Notes: generated by a model from the letters alone, not told the origin. A DNA stretch of 64,000 nt from an uncultured Clostridium sp. (GCA_902462295.1 CABQAZ010000005.1:26730-90729); one strand, 5' to 3'. Shown: positions 51,184-60,480, counted from the stretch's first letter. Numbers and translations: made by a program.

Positions 51184-51300
51184 AAAATACCCGGTTTCAG
51201 AGGTGCAAAATAAAAAAAGGAACCTAAAATACCCGGTCCCAGAGGTGCAAAATAAAAAAAGGAACCTAAAATACCCGGTCCCAGAAGTGCAAAAATGCAA
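51184..51300. repeat. Three tandem 42-bp direct repeats, repeat-family member B
   Basis: Units begin at 51184, 51226 and 51268, exactly 42 bases apart; the third is partial. Each holds AAAATACCCGGTCCCAGAGG (first unit with two changes, third with one), which is half of the palindrome at 48271. They fill the fabG-fabF gap. The units are in frame and could be read as LKYPVPEVQNKKRN repeats, but no ribosome site supports a gene. Confidence 0.93.
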
Positions 51301-51317
51301 AAAGAAAGGAAATTATA

Positions 51318-52556
51318 ATGGAAAGAAGAGTAGTAATAACAGGACTTGGAGCAATAACTCCAATAGGAAATAATGTAGAGGATTTTTGGAAAGGCATAAA
51401 AGATGGAAGATGTGGAATAGATGAAATAAAAGGATTTGATACTACTGGTTTGAAAGTTAAATTAGCTGGTGAAGTAAAGGGATTTAATCCAGAAGATTAT
51501 TTTGAGAAAAGGGATGCTAAGAGAATGGATAGATTTTCTCATTTTGCGGTTGTTACAGCTAAAGAGGCTTGGAAAGATAGTGGATTAGATAGAGAGAAAG
51601 AAGATATGACCAGAGTTGGTGTTATTGTAGGGTCTGGAATAGGTGGTCTTGGTACAATAGAAAAAGATAATAGAAGCTTGGTTGAAAAGGGGCCTGATAG
51701 AGTGTCTCCAATGTATATTCCAATGTCAATCGGAAATATGGCTACAGGAAATATAACTATTGCTCTTGGTGCAAAAGGAGAGTCAATTTCAATGGTTACA
51801 GCTTGTGCAAGTGGAACACATTGTATTGGTGAAAGTTTTAGAATGATAAAACATGGATATCAAGATATTATTGTTGCGGGGGGAACTGAGGCTTCTGTTA
51901 CACCCTCAGGGATAGCTGGTTTTTCTAATATAAAAGCATTGACTCAAACAACTGATAAGAATAGAGCAAGTATTCCGTTTGATAAAGAAAGAAGCGGATT
52001 TGTAATGGGAGAGGGTGCAGGAATTGTTATTTTAGAGGAATTAGAACATGCAAAAGCAAGAGGTGCAAAAATCTATGCAGAGATTGTGGGTTATGGTGCA
52101 ACTTCAGATGCATATCATATTACTTCACCAGCTCCAGGAGGAGAAGGTGGCGCTAGGGCAATGAGAATTGCTATGGATGAAGCTGGAATAAAACCAGAAA
52201 AAATTACATATATAAATGCTCATGGGACATCAACTCACTTAAATGATTCGGGGGAAACAAAAGCGGTTAAAATGGCGTTTGGTGAATCATCAAAAACAGT
52301 AATGATTAGTTCTACAAAGGGAAATACAGGTCATTTATTAGGTGCTGCAGGAGGTGTTGAAGCTGTTGTTTGTGCTAAAGCAATTCAAGATAGCTTTGTG
52401 CCACCTACTATAAATTATAAAGTTCCTGATGAAGAATGTGATTTAGATATAGTTCCAAATAAAGGAAAAAATATAGAAGTAAATTATGCAATGTCAAATT
52501 CATTGGGATTTGGAGGACATAATAGTTCTATAATATTAAAGAAATACAAGGAGTAA
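51318..52556 (+). CDS. fabF: Beta-ketoacyl-ACP synthase II
   Basis: Elongation condensing enzyme of 412 aa. Catalytic Cys in TACASGTHCIG, first His in NAHGTSTHLND and second His in KGNTGHLLGAAGG. Ribosome site AAAGGAAA, after the tandem repeats. It shows more NNT/NNG codons than most neighbours. An antisense orphan gene separates it from accB. Confidence 0.96.
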   Translation: MERRVVITGLGAITPIGNNVEDFWKGIKDGRCGIDEIKGFDTTGLKVKLAGEVKGFNPEDYFEKRDAKRMDRFSHFAVVTAKEAWKDSGLDREKEDMTRVGVIVGSGIGGLGTIEKDNRSLVEKGPDRVSPMYIPMSIGNMATGNITIALGAKGESISMVTACASGTHCIGESFRMIKHGYQDIIVAGGTEASVTPSGIAGFSNIKALTQTTDKNRASIPFDKERSGFVMGEGAGIVILEELEHAKARGAKIYAEIVGYGATSDAYHITSPAPGGEGGARAMRIAMDEAGIKPEKITYINAHGTSTHLNDSGETKAVKMAFGESSKTVMISSTKGNTGHLLGAAGGVEAVVCAKAIQDSFVPPTINYKVPDEECDLDIVPNKGKNIEVNYAMSNSLGFGGHNSSIILKKYKE

Positions 52557-52613
52557 ATCTCAAAGGGCTGTGATTGTAGCTTTTAATATAATAGTAAAGT
52601 ATTCCTATTATAT

Positions 52614-52646
52614 AAAAAAAACAGATAGCTGAAAAACAGCTATCTG
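52614..52646 (-). terminator. Terminator of the antisense orphan gene
   Basis: AGATAGCTG / CAGCTATCT stem with AAAAA loop; on the minus strand it is followed by a run of T (A-run at 52614-52621 on the plus strand). Confidence 0.88.
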
Positions 52647-52671
52647 CCCAGTGCTCAAATAATAAAGTTAA

Positions 52672-52971
52672 TCAATCAGATATTTTAAAATTTACCTGGT
52701 AGCACATCGAATAATGGTTTTGCCATACTTTGACGTGATGGTACTGCATATCCTTGAGTATTTGTTTTAAACACTTTTGGATTTCATCACAACCACAATG
52801 GATATCACTGCAGTCAAGATTAATTGTAGTATCTGGTGGTAATTTATCATTGTTACAAAATGCGATTGACATTAATTTGGAAAGAATTTTTACTTCAGTT
52901 GTTCCATCATTTCTGATAGGTTTTGAAGCATATAACTTCCGCAGTTCTATGCACTGGTGATAAAAGTTCAT
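52672..52971 (-). CDS. Hypothetical 99-aa protein, antisense within the fab cluster, atypical composition
   Basis: A soluble protein with six Cys (FCNNDK, DCSDIHCGCDEIQKC, MCYQ), no known domain. The CSDIHCGCDEIQKC stretch could bind metal. It lies between fabF and accB on the opposite strand, has an AAGGAGGTG ribosome site, its own promoter and terminator, a TGA stop and higher G+C, so it looks like an inserted single-gene cassette. Confidence 0.7.
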   Translation of the reverse strand: MNFYHQCIELRKLYASKPIRNDGTTEVKILSKLMSIAFCNNDKLPPDTTINLDCSDIHCGCDEIQKCLKQILKDMQYHHVKVWQNHYSMCYQVNFKISD

Positions 52972-53000
52972 AAGAACACCTCCTTAGATTTTATGCAAAA

Positions 53001-53029
53001 ATTATATCATAAAAATTGTAAAATGTAAA
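53001..53029 (-). promoter_or_regulatory. Promoter of the antisense orphan gene
   Basis: On the minus strand TTTACA, 17-base spacer, TATAAT with a TGA extension. Confidence 0.75.
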
Positions 53030-53049
53030 TAGATGAAAGGTATATAAAA

Positions 53050-53475
53050 ATGGATTATAATGAAATAAAAAAAATAATACAAGATATGGGAGAGTCTAAA
53101 CTAGATACATTAGAAATTGAATTCCCAGATGGTTTGAAAATAAAAATGGACAAAGGAAAAAATGAAAGTATTGCAGTTGATTCTAATAAAAATATAGAAA
53201 ATATACAATATAATGAGATTGAAAACAAACAAAATGAAGAATATAAGATTGTAAAATCACCAATGGTAGGAACATTTTATTCAAAATCTTCACCAGAATC
53301 AGAACCATTTGTAAAGGTTGGGGATATAGTTAAAAAAGGGCAAGTACTATGTATTGTAGAGGCAATGAAATTAATGAATGAAATAGAATCAGAGTTCGAT
53401 GGAGAGATTATAGAAATTTGTAAAAAAGATGAAGACATGGTTGAATATGGAGAAAATATGTTTAAAATAAAATAG
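53050..53475 (+). CDS. accB: Biotin carboxyl carrier protein of acetyl-CoA carboxylase
   Basis: 141 aa. The biotinyl domain at the C-terminus has CIVEAMKLMNE with Lys107 as the attachment site; VKSPMVGTFYSKSSPESEPF is typical of BCCP. A charged linker (35-65) joins it to the N-terminal helix. BirA at 5.9 kb should biotinylate it. Confidence 0.96.
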   Translation: MDYNEIKKIIQDMGESKLDTLEIEFPDGLKIKMDKGKNESIAVDSNKNIENIQYNEIENKQNEEYKIVKSPMVGTFYSKSSPESEPFVKVGDIVKKGQVLCIVEAMKLMNEIESEFDGEIIEICKKDEDMVEYGENMFKIK

Positions 53476-53501
53476 AATATTCAAGTGTTAAGGAGGAGAA
53501 A

Positions 53502-53924
53502 ATGCTAGATATAAAAGGAATAGAAGAAATAATACCACAGAGAGCGCCTTTTTTGATGATAGATAAGGTAGAAGAATATGTTCCCGGAGAAAGTGCAGTG
53601 GCTTATAAAAATGTAAATATAAATGAATGGTATTTTCAAGGGCATTTCCCTGGAAATCCTATAATGCCAGGAGTACTTATAACAGAAGCTTTAGCTCAAA
53701 CAGGTGCTGTTGCTATTTTAAGTATGGAAGAAAATAAAGGGAAAAATGCGTTGTTTGGAGGAATCGATAAGATGAAATTTAAAAAAATGGTTGTTCCAGG
53801 AGATGTTTTAAAATTAGAAGTAAAAATCATAAAAAGAAAAGGTCCAATAGGAGTTGGTGAAGCTATTGCAACAGTTAAAGAAAAAATAGTAGCTAAAGGT
53901 GAATTAACTTTTGCTATAGTATAA
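53502..53924 (+). CDS. fabZ: 3-hydroxyacyl-ACP dehydratase
   Basis: 140-aa hot-dog enzyme with active-site His48 in FQGHFPGNPIMPG and Glu62 in ITEALAQ. Dehydrates hydroxyacyl-ACP in elongation. Strong AAGGAGGAG site, 26 bases after accB. The order accB-fabZ-accC is the usual Firmicutes one. Confidence 0.96.
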   Translation: MLDIKGIEEIIPQRAPFLMIDKVEEYVPGESAVAYKNVNINEWYFQGHFPGNPIMPGVLITEALAQTGAVAILSMEENKGKNALFGGIDKMKFKKMVVPGDVLKLEVKIIKRKGPIGVGEAIATVKEKIVAKGELTFAIV

Positions 53925-53947
53925 AATTGGAACATTAAGGAGGAAAA

Positions 53948-55291
53948 ATGTTAAAAAAAGTATTAATAGCAAATAGAGGTGAAATAGCAGTTAGAATAAT
54001 TAGAGCATGTAGAGAAATGGGAATACGAACAGTAGCAATATATTCAGAAGCCGATAAAAATGCATTGCATAAAACACTTGCAGATGAAGCAGTATGTATT
54101 GGTCCAGCACCATCAAATAAAAGTTATTTAAATATAAAAGCAATATTAGAAGTAGCCTGTTTAACTGGTGCAGACAGTATTCATCCAGGATTTGGATTTT
54201 TATCAGAAAATGCAGTTTTTGCTAAAATGTGTGAAGAAATAGGAATAAAATTTATTGGACCTAACTATAAATTGATTGAATTATTGGGAAACAAGTCAAA
54301 AGCAAAAGAAACAATGAAAAAAGCAGGCGTTCCAGTTGTTCCAGGTTCAGATGGATTAATAGAGAACAAAGAACAAGCAATAAAATTAGCTGAAAAAATT
54401 AAATATCCTGTAATATTAAAAGCGTCTGCAGGAGGGGGAGGAAGAGGAATTAGAATTGCATATACAGAAAATGAACTAAAAAAAGAATATGATATTGTAA
54501 AACAAGAAGCAAAAGTATCATTTAATGATGATAGTTTGTATATGGAAAAATTTATTGAAAATCCTCGTCATGTTGAAATTCAGATTCTTGCTGATGAACA
54601 TGGAAATTGTATATATTTAGGAGATAGAGATTGTTCAGTACAAAGGCGTAATCAAAAGGTTTTAGAAGAGACACCAAGTAGTTTTATATCTGATAAAATA
54701 AGAAAAAAGATGGGAGAAATATCTGTAAAAGCAGTTAAAGAAATAGGATATAGTAATGTTGGAACAATAGAGTTTTTGGTTGATAAAAATAAGGACTTTT
54801 ATTTTATGGAAATGAATACAAGAGTACAGGTTGAACATCCTGTAACAGAAATGGTAACTGGTGTTGATATTATAAAAGAACAAATAAAGATTGCAAGTGG
54901 TGAAAAAATGAAATATACTCAAAAAGATATAAAGATAAATGGCCATAGCCTTGAGGTACGTGTGAATGCAGAAAATCCTGCTAAAAACTTTATGCCTTGT
55001 CCAGGAACTATTACAGGTTTACACTTACCTGGAGGAAATGGAATTAGAGTGGATACTGCTATATATGATGGGTATTGTGTGCCACAAAATTATGATTCAA
55101 TGCTTGCAAAAATTATAGTTCATGGAAAAACAAGAAAAGAATCAATTTTGAAAATGAAAAGCGCAATAGCAGAATTAGTAATTGATGGAATTGATACAAA
55201 TAGAGATTTTTTATATCAAATTTTAGAAAATAAAAATTTTGTAGATAATAATTATGATACTTCTTTTATTAAGAAAGAATTTAATCTATAG
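53948..55291 (+). CDS. accC: Biotin carboxylase subunit of acetyl-CoA carboxylase
   Basis: 447 aa ATP-grasp enzyme that carboxylates biotin on AccB. KVLIANRGEIAVRIIRACRE, glycine loop KASAGGGGRGIRI, and EMNTRVQVEHPVTEMVTG are intact. accD and accA usually follow in clostridia; here the cluster ends at a palindromic repeat, so the carboxyltransferase is encoded elsewhere. Confidence 0.97.
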   Translation: MLKKVLIANRGEIAVRIIRACREMGIRTVAIYSEADKNALHKTLADEAVCIGPAPSNKSYLNIKAILEVACLTGADSIHPGFGFLSENAVFAKMCEEIGIKFIGPNYKLIELLGNKSKAKETMKKAGVPVVPGSDGLIENKEQAIKLAEKIKYPVILKASAGGGGRGIRIAYTENELKKEYDIVKQEAKVSFNDDSLYMEKFIENPRHVEIQILADEHGNCIYLGDRDCSVQRRNQKVLEETPSSFISDKIRKKMGEISVKAVKEIGYSNVGTIEFLVDKNKDFYFMEMNTRVQVEHPVTEMVTGVDIIKEQIKIASGEKMKYTQKDIKINGHSLEVRVNAENPAKNFMPCPGTITGLHLPGGNGIRVDTAIYDGYCVPQNYDSMLAKIIVHGKTRKESILKMKSAIAELVIDGIDTNRDFLYQILENKNFVDNNYDTSFIKKEFNL

Positions 55292-55299
55292 CACGTTTT

Positions 55300-55402
55300 G
55301 CCCCTCTGGGACCGGGTATTTTCGGGGCAATTTTTTTGCAAAGCTAAAAAGACCAGGTATTTGCAGGGTTATTTCCCCGAAAATACCCGGTCCCAAAGGG
55401 GC
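55300..55402. repeat. Composite palindromic repeat, family member C, between accC and asnS
   Basis: The arm 55300-55327 (starting GCCCCTCTGGGACCGGG) pairs with 55375-55402 with one mismatch over 28 bp. The centre contains GCAAAGCTAAAAAGACCAGG and a degenerate third core (ACCAGGTATTTGCAGGG). The centre and arms nearly match the element at 60481. It lies between convergent genes and ends in TTTTTTTT, so it may serve as a terminator. Confidence 0.93.
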
Positions 55403-55413
55403 TTTTTTTTAAA

Positions 55414-56796
55414 TTAAAAGTCACAATTATTAGGTGTTCTTGGATAAGGAATAACATCTCTAATATTTTCCATACCAGTAATATACATAAGTAATCTTTC
55501 GAAACCTAAGCCAAATCCAGAATGAATATTAGAACCATATCTACGTAAATCTAAATACCAATATAAAGGTTCTGTTTCAATACCCAATTCTTTCATACGT
55601 TTAACTAATTTATCATAATCTTCTTCTCTTTGAGAACCACCCATGATTTCACCAGCACCTGGAACTTCTAGGTCAACTGCAGCAACAGTTTTTCCATCAG
55701 GGTTAAGTTTCATATAATATGATTTAATATCTTTTGGCCAGTTTTTTACAAAAACAGGTCCTTTAAAATATTCTGTAATATATTTTTCATGTTCTTTTGC
55801 TAAATCTTCATTATAATCAGGTTGGAATTCCCATGTTCTATCAGCCTTTTTTAGAATATCAATAGCTTCTTTGTGATCGATTCTAACAAAATTAGAATTT
55901 AATAGTTTTGTTAGTTTTTCTTTTAGTCCATTTTCAATAAATTTATCACAAAAATCAATTTCTTCTGGGCATTTTTCCATAACAGTTTTTACAATGTATT
56001 TTAAGCAATCTTCTTCAATATCCATTAGACCATCTAGGTCACAAAAAGATATTTCAGGTTCAATCATCCAAAATTCATTTGCATGTGTTTTAGTATTTGA
56101 ATTTTCACTTCTTAAAGTTGGTCCAAATGTGTAGATTTTTCCAAATGCGGATGCAAAAGTTTCTCCATGTAATTGACCTGAACCAGTGATATAAGCTTTT
56201 TTTCCAAAGATATCTTGAGAAAAATCTACTTTACCATCTTTTTTTGGTAAATCTTCATCAAGATTTAATGTTGTTAATTTAAACATTTCTGCAGAACCCT
56301 CACAATCAGCACATGTAACTATTGGAGTTTGAACATAAACATATCCACGGTCTTGAAAATATTCATGTATTGCAAAAGAAGCAACACTTCTAATTCTAAA
56401 AACAGCATTAAAAGTATTTGTTCTTGGACGAAGATGTGCTATTGTACGTAAATATTCAAAAGAATGTCTTTTCTTTTGAAGAGGATAGTCTGAATCACAT
56501 AAATTTTCTATAATTATTTCATTTGCTTGAATTTCAAAAGGTTGTTTTGCATTTTCGGTAATAACAACTGTTCCAGTAACTTTAATTGAAGAGCTTATTG
56601 TTAGTTTTGCTATTTCATTAAAATTTGATAATTTATCATTAAAAACTATTTGAACATTTTTAAAAAAAGAACCATCATTTAATTCTATAAATCCAAATGT
56701 TTTTGAATCTCTAACAGTTTTTACCCAGCCTTCTAATGTAATTTCTTTGTTTTCATATTCAGAAGTATTTCTAAATAAATTTTTTATTGTAGTCAT
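55414..56796 (-). CDS. asnS: Asparaginyl-tRNA synthetase
   Basis: 460 aa class IIb synthetase charging tRNA-Asn. OB-fold anticodon-binding domain (EITLEGWVKTVRDSKTFGFI in part), motif 2 region LRSENSNTKTHANEFWMIEPE (read in parts), GEIMGGSQRE, and motif 3 GFGLGFERLLMYITG. The frame is open 17 codons upstream, but AAAGGAA before 56796 supports this start. The leader has an AGTTTGGAA/TTCCAAACT hairpin (56825-56850) but no T-box sequence. Confidence 0.95.
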   Translation of the reverse strand: MTTIKNLFRNTSEYENKEITLEGWVKTVRDSKTFGFIELNDGSFFKNVQIVFNDKLSNFNEIAKLTISSSIKVTGTVVITENAKQPFEIQANEIIIENLCDSDYPLQKKRHSFEYLRTIAHLRPRTNTFNAVFRIRSVASFAIHEYFQDRGYVYVQTPIVTCADCEGSAEMFKLTTLNLDEDLPKKDGKVDFSQDIFGKKAYITGSGQLHGETFASAFGKIYTFGPTLRSENSNTKTHANEFWMIEPEISFCDLDGLMDIEEDCLKYIVKTVMEKCPEEIDFCDKFIENGLKEKLTKLLNSNFVRIDHKEAIDILKKADRTWEFQPDYNEDLAKEHEKYITEYFKGPVFVKNWPKDIKSYYMKLNPDGKTVAAVDLEVPGAGEIMGGSQREEDYDKLVKRMKELGIETEPLYWYLDLRRYGSNIHSGFGLGFERLLMYITGMENIRDVIPYPRTPNNCDF

Positions 56797-56923
56797 AAAA
56801 TTAATATTCCTTTCTATAAAATTTAGTTTGGAAGTATAAATTTCCAAACTATAATTATTGTAATTATTATGTAAAGATTATACAATACTAAGTCAAAAAA
56901 AACAAGGAAAATGCTAAAAAATA

Positions 56924-56952
56924 TTGAAAAAGTAGTATTAAAATAGTAAAAT
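56924..56952 (+). promoter_or_regulatory. Promoter of the WG-repeat gene
   Basis: TTGAAA, 17-base spacer, TAAAAT. Confidence 0.6.
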
Positions 56953-56982
56953 AAAAATATCAAAAATGAAAGAGGTAAAAAC

Positions 56983-58380
56983 ATGTCAAAAAAAATAAGT
57001 ATAACAATAGTAACGATAATAATAATAATAAGTTTAGCAATATCAATATATATACCAAATAGAGAAAAATTAGTAGATGAAAAAGAAGATACATCAATAA
57101 GTTATTCAACAATAGAAATGGATGGTAAGATTGGAGTTAAAGATGGTGAAAATGTAATAATAGAACCTCAGTATGAAAAGATAATTATTCCAAATCAACA
57201 TAGAGCAGTATTTATGTGCCAAAATGGAAATGAATCCAAATTTGTAGATTCAAAAAATGAAGTACTTTTTGAAAACTATGATAATGTAGAATTAATTGAA
57301 TATGATGACTCAAAATTTGAAGAAAATATTTTAAAATATGAAAAAAACGGAAAATATGGATTATTAAGCATTACAGGAAGTACAATTACAGATGCTAAAT
57401 ATGAAGAAATCGCAAATTTTGCAAATAAACAAGGAGAAGTTTTAACTAAAGAGAATGGCGAATATGGAATAGTAAATGAAAAAGGAAACACTAAAATAAA
57501 AAATAAATATGACTCAATAGAATCTGACGGATATTATACAGAAGAAAATGGTTATAAAAAGTCTGGATATATAGTTTGTACAACTACAAGTGATGGATAT
57601 AGATATGGCTATTATGATAGTGAGGGAGTACAAGTATTAGATGAGGAATATAATCAAATTACAAGATTAACACAAATAAAAAATGACATATATTTAATAG
57701 TAGCAAAAAATGGACAATATGGAGTATTTATAAATAATAGTAAAATAATAAATACACAATATCAATCAATAAACTATAATCAAGATTTACAAATGTTTAT
57801 AGTAGAAAAAACAGGACAATTTGGAGCAATAAACCTAAAAGGGGTAGAAGTATTACCAACAGAATATTCAGAATTAACAATAAATGGAATTTATATGTAT
57901 GGAATAAAAGGAGAAGAGCAAAAAGTTTTTGATATAAATGGAAACACAGTAGACGTTCCATTTGATACATATATTATAAGTACATCAAGCACAAAATACT
58001 TTTTAAAAAATGAGAATGGAAAATATTCAATATTAAATTCTAATTTTGAAGAATTAACCAAGCAAAACTATAATTTTTTAGAATATGCATATGAAAATTA
58101 TTTTATTGCTACTAATGAACAAAATAAAGTAGGAGTAATTGATTTAGAAGAAAATATTGTAGTTGATTTTAATTATGATTTAATACAATTAATCAAAGGA
58201 AAATCAATATTTCAAGCAATGGATTTTACAAATAATAAAACAGACATATATGATAACAAATTTGATTTAGCATTAGAAATGAGTAATGCTAATATTGAAA
58301 TATTAGATGATGGAATAAAAATCTATAATAATGAGCAAGAAATCTTCCTAGATGATAATGGAAAAATTATCACAAAATAA
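56983..58380 (+). CDS. Membrane-anchored WG-repeat protein
   Basis: 465 aa. N-terminal helix (about 5-25) without a lipobox, then repeated units of about 45-50 residues with the pattern (K/Q/E)YGxx...G...YxxI, for example KYGLLS, EYGIVNEKG, QYGVF, QFGAINLKG, KVGVIDLEE. These resemble WG repeats, which form beta-propeller-like folds, often for protein binding; the Trp is mostly replaced by Tyr/Phe. Probably exposed outside the cell. Partner unknown. Confidence 0.75.
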   Translation: MSKKISITIVTIIIIISLAISIYIPNREKLVDEKEDTSISYSTIEMDGKIGVKDGENVIIEPQYEKIIIPNQHRAVFMCQNGNESKFVDSKNEVLFENYDNVELIEYDDSKFEENILKYEKNGKYGLLSITGSTITDAKYEEIANFANKQGEVLTKENGEYGIVNEKGNTKIKNKYDSIESDGYYTEENGYKKSGYIVCTTTSDGYRYGYYDSEGVQVLDEEYNQITRLTQIKNDIYLIVAKNGQYGVFINNSKIINTQYQSINYNQDLQMFIVEKTGQFGAINLKGVEVLPTEYSELTINGIYMYGIKGEEQKVFDINGNTVDVPFDTYIISTSSTKYFLKNENGKYSILNSNFEELTKQNYNFLEYAYENYFIATNEQNKVGVIDLEENIVVDFNYDLIQLIKGKSIFQAMDFTNNKTDIYDNKFDLALEMSNANIEILDDGIKIYNNEQEIFLDDNGKIITK

Positions 58381-58426
58381 AGACTAAAAACATAAAAAAT
58401 AGTAAATAATTAAAAGGGAGGTTTCT

Positions 58427-59281
58427 ATGGGAATTGGAATAGCACTATCAGGTGGTGGAATTAGAGGAATTGCACATGTTGGAGTTTTAAAAGCTTTAGA
58501 GGAAAAAGGAATAAAAATTGAAGCGATAGGAGGAACTAGTGCAGGAAGTATAGTTGCAACATTATATGCTATGGGATACAAACCATATTATATATATGTG
58601 TTATTCAAAAAATATGCTCAAGAAATCATTAATATTGGAAATGCACCTATTATAAATGGAATAGGAAATTTTGTTAAAAGCAAGAAAATAGGAATATCAG
58701 GACTAAATGATGGTACATTATTAGAGAAAATGTTTAATGAATTAGCATTAAGAAAAGGCGTAAGAGTAGTTGGAGATATAAAAAGAATGCCACTTGTTAT
58801 TTCTGCTGTAGATATAGCAGAAGCAAAAGAATATATATTTACAAATTGTGCACAAAGAAATAATCCAAATGATGATTATATTACAGAAATAGGGGTAGGA
58901 AAAGCAGTAAGAGCAAGTAGTAGTTTTCCTGCCTTTTTTTGCCCGTGTGAATACAAAAAACATATTTTTATGGATGGAGGAGTATTAGACAACACACCAG
59001 TATTACCATTAAAGAAGATATATAACAAAAAGGTTATATCAGTAAATTTTGAAGCGGATTCTGTTGATGAAAATAGTGATGTTATGGATATTATAATGAA
59101 AACACTTGATATTATGGGAAACAAAATAGCTGAAAATAGTTTTAAACAAAGTGATTTGATTCTTACAGTACCAACAGATAGTGCAGGTTTATTTGATATA
59201 GGAAAACTAGATAAATGTTATAAATTTGGATATGATACAGTAATGAAAAATATAAAAAAAATAAAAGAAATCTGTAATTAA
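58427..59281 (+). CDS. Patatin-like phospholipase family protein
   Basis: 284 aa. Oxyanion loop GGGIRG (9-14), nucleophile Ser38 in GGTSAGSIVA and catalytic Asp in FMDGGVLDNTP form a complete Ser-Asp dyad. RssA-like cytosolic lipid hydrolase; natural substrate unknown. No signal peptide. Ribosome site AAGGGAGG. It follows the WG-repeat gene by 46 bases and may share its transcript. Confidence 0.92.
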   Translation: MGIGIALSGGGIRGIAHVGVLKALEEKGIKIEAIGGTSAGSIVATLYAMGYKPYYIYVLFKKYAQEIINIGNAPIINGIGNFVKSKKIGISGLNDGTLLEKMFNELALRKGVRVVGDIKRMPLVISAVDIAEAKEYIFTNCAQRNNPNDDYITEIGVGKAVRASSSFPAFFCPCEYKKHIFMDGGVLDNTPVLPLKKIYNKKVISVNFEADSVDENSDVMDIIMKTLDIMGNKIAENSFKQSDLILTVPTDSAGLFDIGKLDKCYKFGYDTVMKNIKKIKEICN

Positions 59282-59344
59282 AAATCACAAATAAAAATAT
59301 TGAACATATAATATCTAAATAATAAATGGAAGGAAAGAATTATT

Positions 59345-60472
59345 ATGGATATTATATATTTAGATAATAGTGCCACAACCAAAATAAAAACAGAAGTATT
59401 AAACGAAATGTTACCATATTTAACTACAGAATATGGTAATGCGTCATCATTATATTTTATTGGTAGAAAAGCCAAAAGAGCAATAGAAAAAGCAAGACAG
59501 CAGGTAGCAAAATTAATAAACTGTAATCCACATGAAATATATTTCACAGGAAGTGGTTCGGAAAGTGATAATACAGCATTGAAAGGATTTGCATATGCAA
59601 ATAAAGAAAAAGGAAATCATATAATAACATCAAAAATAGAACATCATGCTATATTAGAAACTTGTGAAACTTTAGAAAGACAAGGATTCGAAGTATCATA
59701 TATAGATGTAGATGAAAGTGGTAGAATAAAAATAGATGAACTAAAAAAAGCGATAACTCCATCAACAATATTAATAAGTATAATGACAGCGAATAATGAA
59801 ATTGGAACAATACAGCCTATAGAAGAAATTGCAGAAATAGCACATGCACAAAATATAGTATTTCATACAGATAGTGTTCAAGCAATAGGAAATATGCCTG
59901 TAGATGTAGAAAAAATGGGAATTGATATGCTTTCATTATCTGGACATAAAATAAATGCACCAAAAGGAATAGGAGCATTATATATAAGAAACGGAGTAGA
60001 AGTTGAAAAGTATATTAATGGTGGACATCAAGAAAGAGATAAAAGAGCTGGCACTGAGAATGTAGCAGGAATAGTTGGTCTTGGAAAAGCTTGTGAACTA
60101 GCAAATGATAATATGCTAACACACATTAAATATTTAAAAAAATTGAGAGATTATTATATAACGAGTTTACAAAAAGAAATGCCAGAAAAAATAAGAATTA
60201 ATGGAAGTATGGATAATAGATTACCTGGAAATGCAAATATTTCTTTTGAGGGAATTGATTCATCAGAATTGATTTTTAAATTAGATGAGAAAGGAATTTG
60301 TGTTTCTAGTGGTTCTGCATGTTCAGCAGGGGATACGGTTCCATCACATGTTTTAAAAGCTATAAATGTACCAGAAAAATATTTGAATTCTGCAATTAGA
60401 ACTACATTTGGAGATAATAATACTTTTGAACAGGTTGATTATTTAGTTAAATGTTTAAAGTTAATTTGCTAG
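59345..60472 (+). CDS. Cysteine desulfurase (NifS/IscS family)
   Basis: 375 aa PLP enzyme that takes sulfur from cysteine for Fe-S clusters or thio-tRNA. IYLDNSATTK at the start, cofactor Lys in LSGHKINAPKG, SVQAIGNMPVDVE and the mobile-loop Cys in SSGSACSAGD. Group I type. No iscU or mnmA is next to it, so the acceptor cannot be assigned. The rhodanese at 5.4 kb and Fe-S proteins in the window are possible clients. Confidence 0.94.
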   Translation: MDIIYLDNSATTKIKTEVLNEMLPYLTTEYGNASSLYFIGRKAKRAIEKARQQVAKLINCNPHEIYFTGSGSESDNTALKGFAYANKEKGNHIITSKIEHHAILETCETLERQGFEVSYIDVDESGRIKIDELKKAITPSTILISIMTANNEIGTIQPIEEIAEIAHAQNIVFHTDSVQAIGNMPVDVEKMGIDMLSLSGHKINAPKGIGALYIRNGVEVEKYINGGHQERDKRAGTENVAGIVGLGKACELANDNMLTHIKYLKKLRDYYITSLQKEMPEKIRINGSMDNRLPGNANISFEGIDSSELIFKLDEKGICVSSGSACSAGDTVPSHVLKAINVPEKYLNSAIRTTFGDNNTFEQVDYLVKCLKLIC

Positions 60473-60480
60473 AAGCAGAG

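Noticed and set aside
51184..51300. CRISPR array
   Set aside because: Three contiguous repeats with no unique spacers and no cas genes.
51176..51373. ORF encoding repeats of LKYPVPEVQNKKRN
   Set aside because: It is the direct translation of the 42-bp DNA repeats, overlaps the fabF start and has no ribosome site; the reverse strand is equally open.
56797..56900. T-box riboswitch upstream of asnS
   Set aside because: Only a 9-bp hairpin is present; the conserved T-box sequence and specifier loop are absent.
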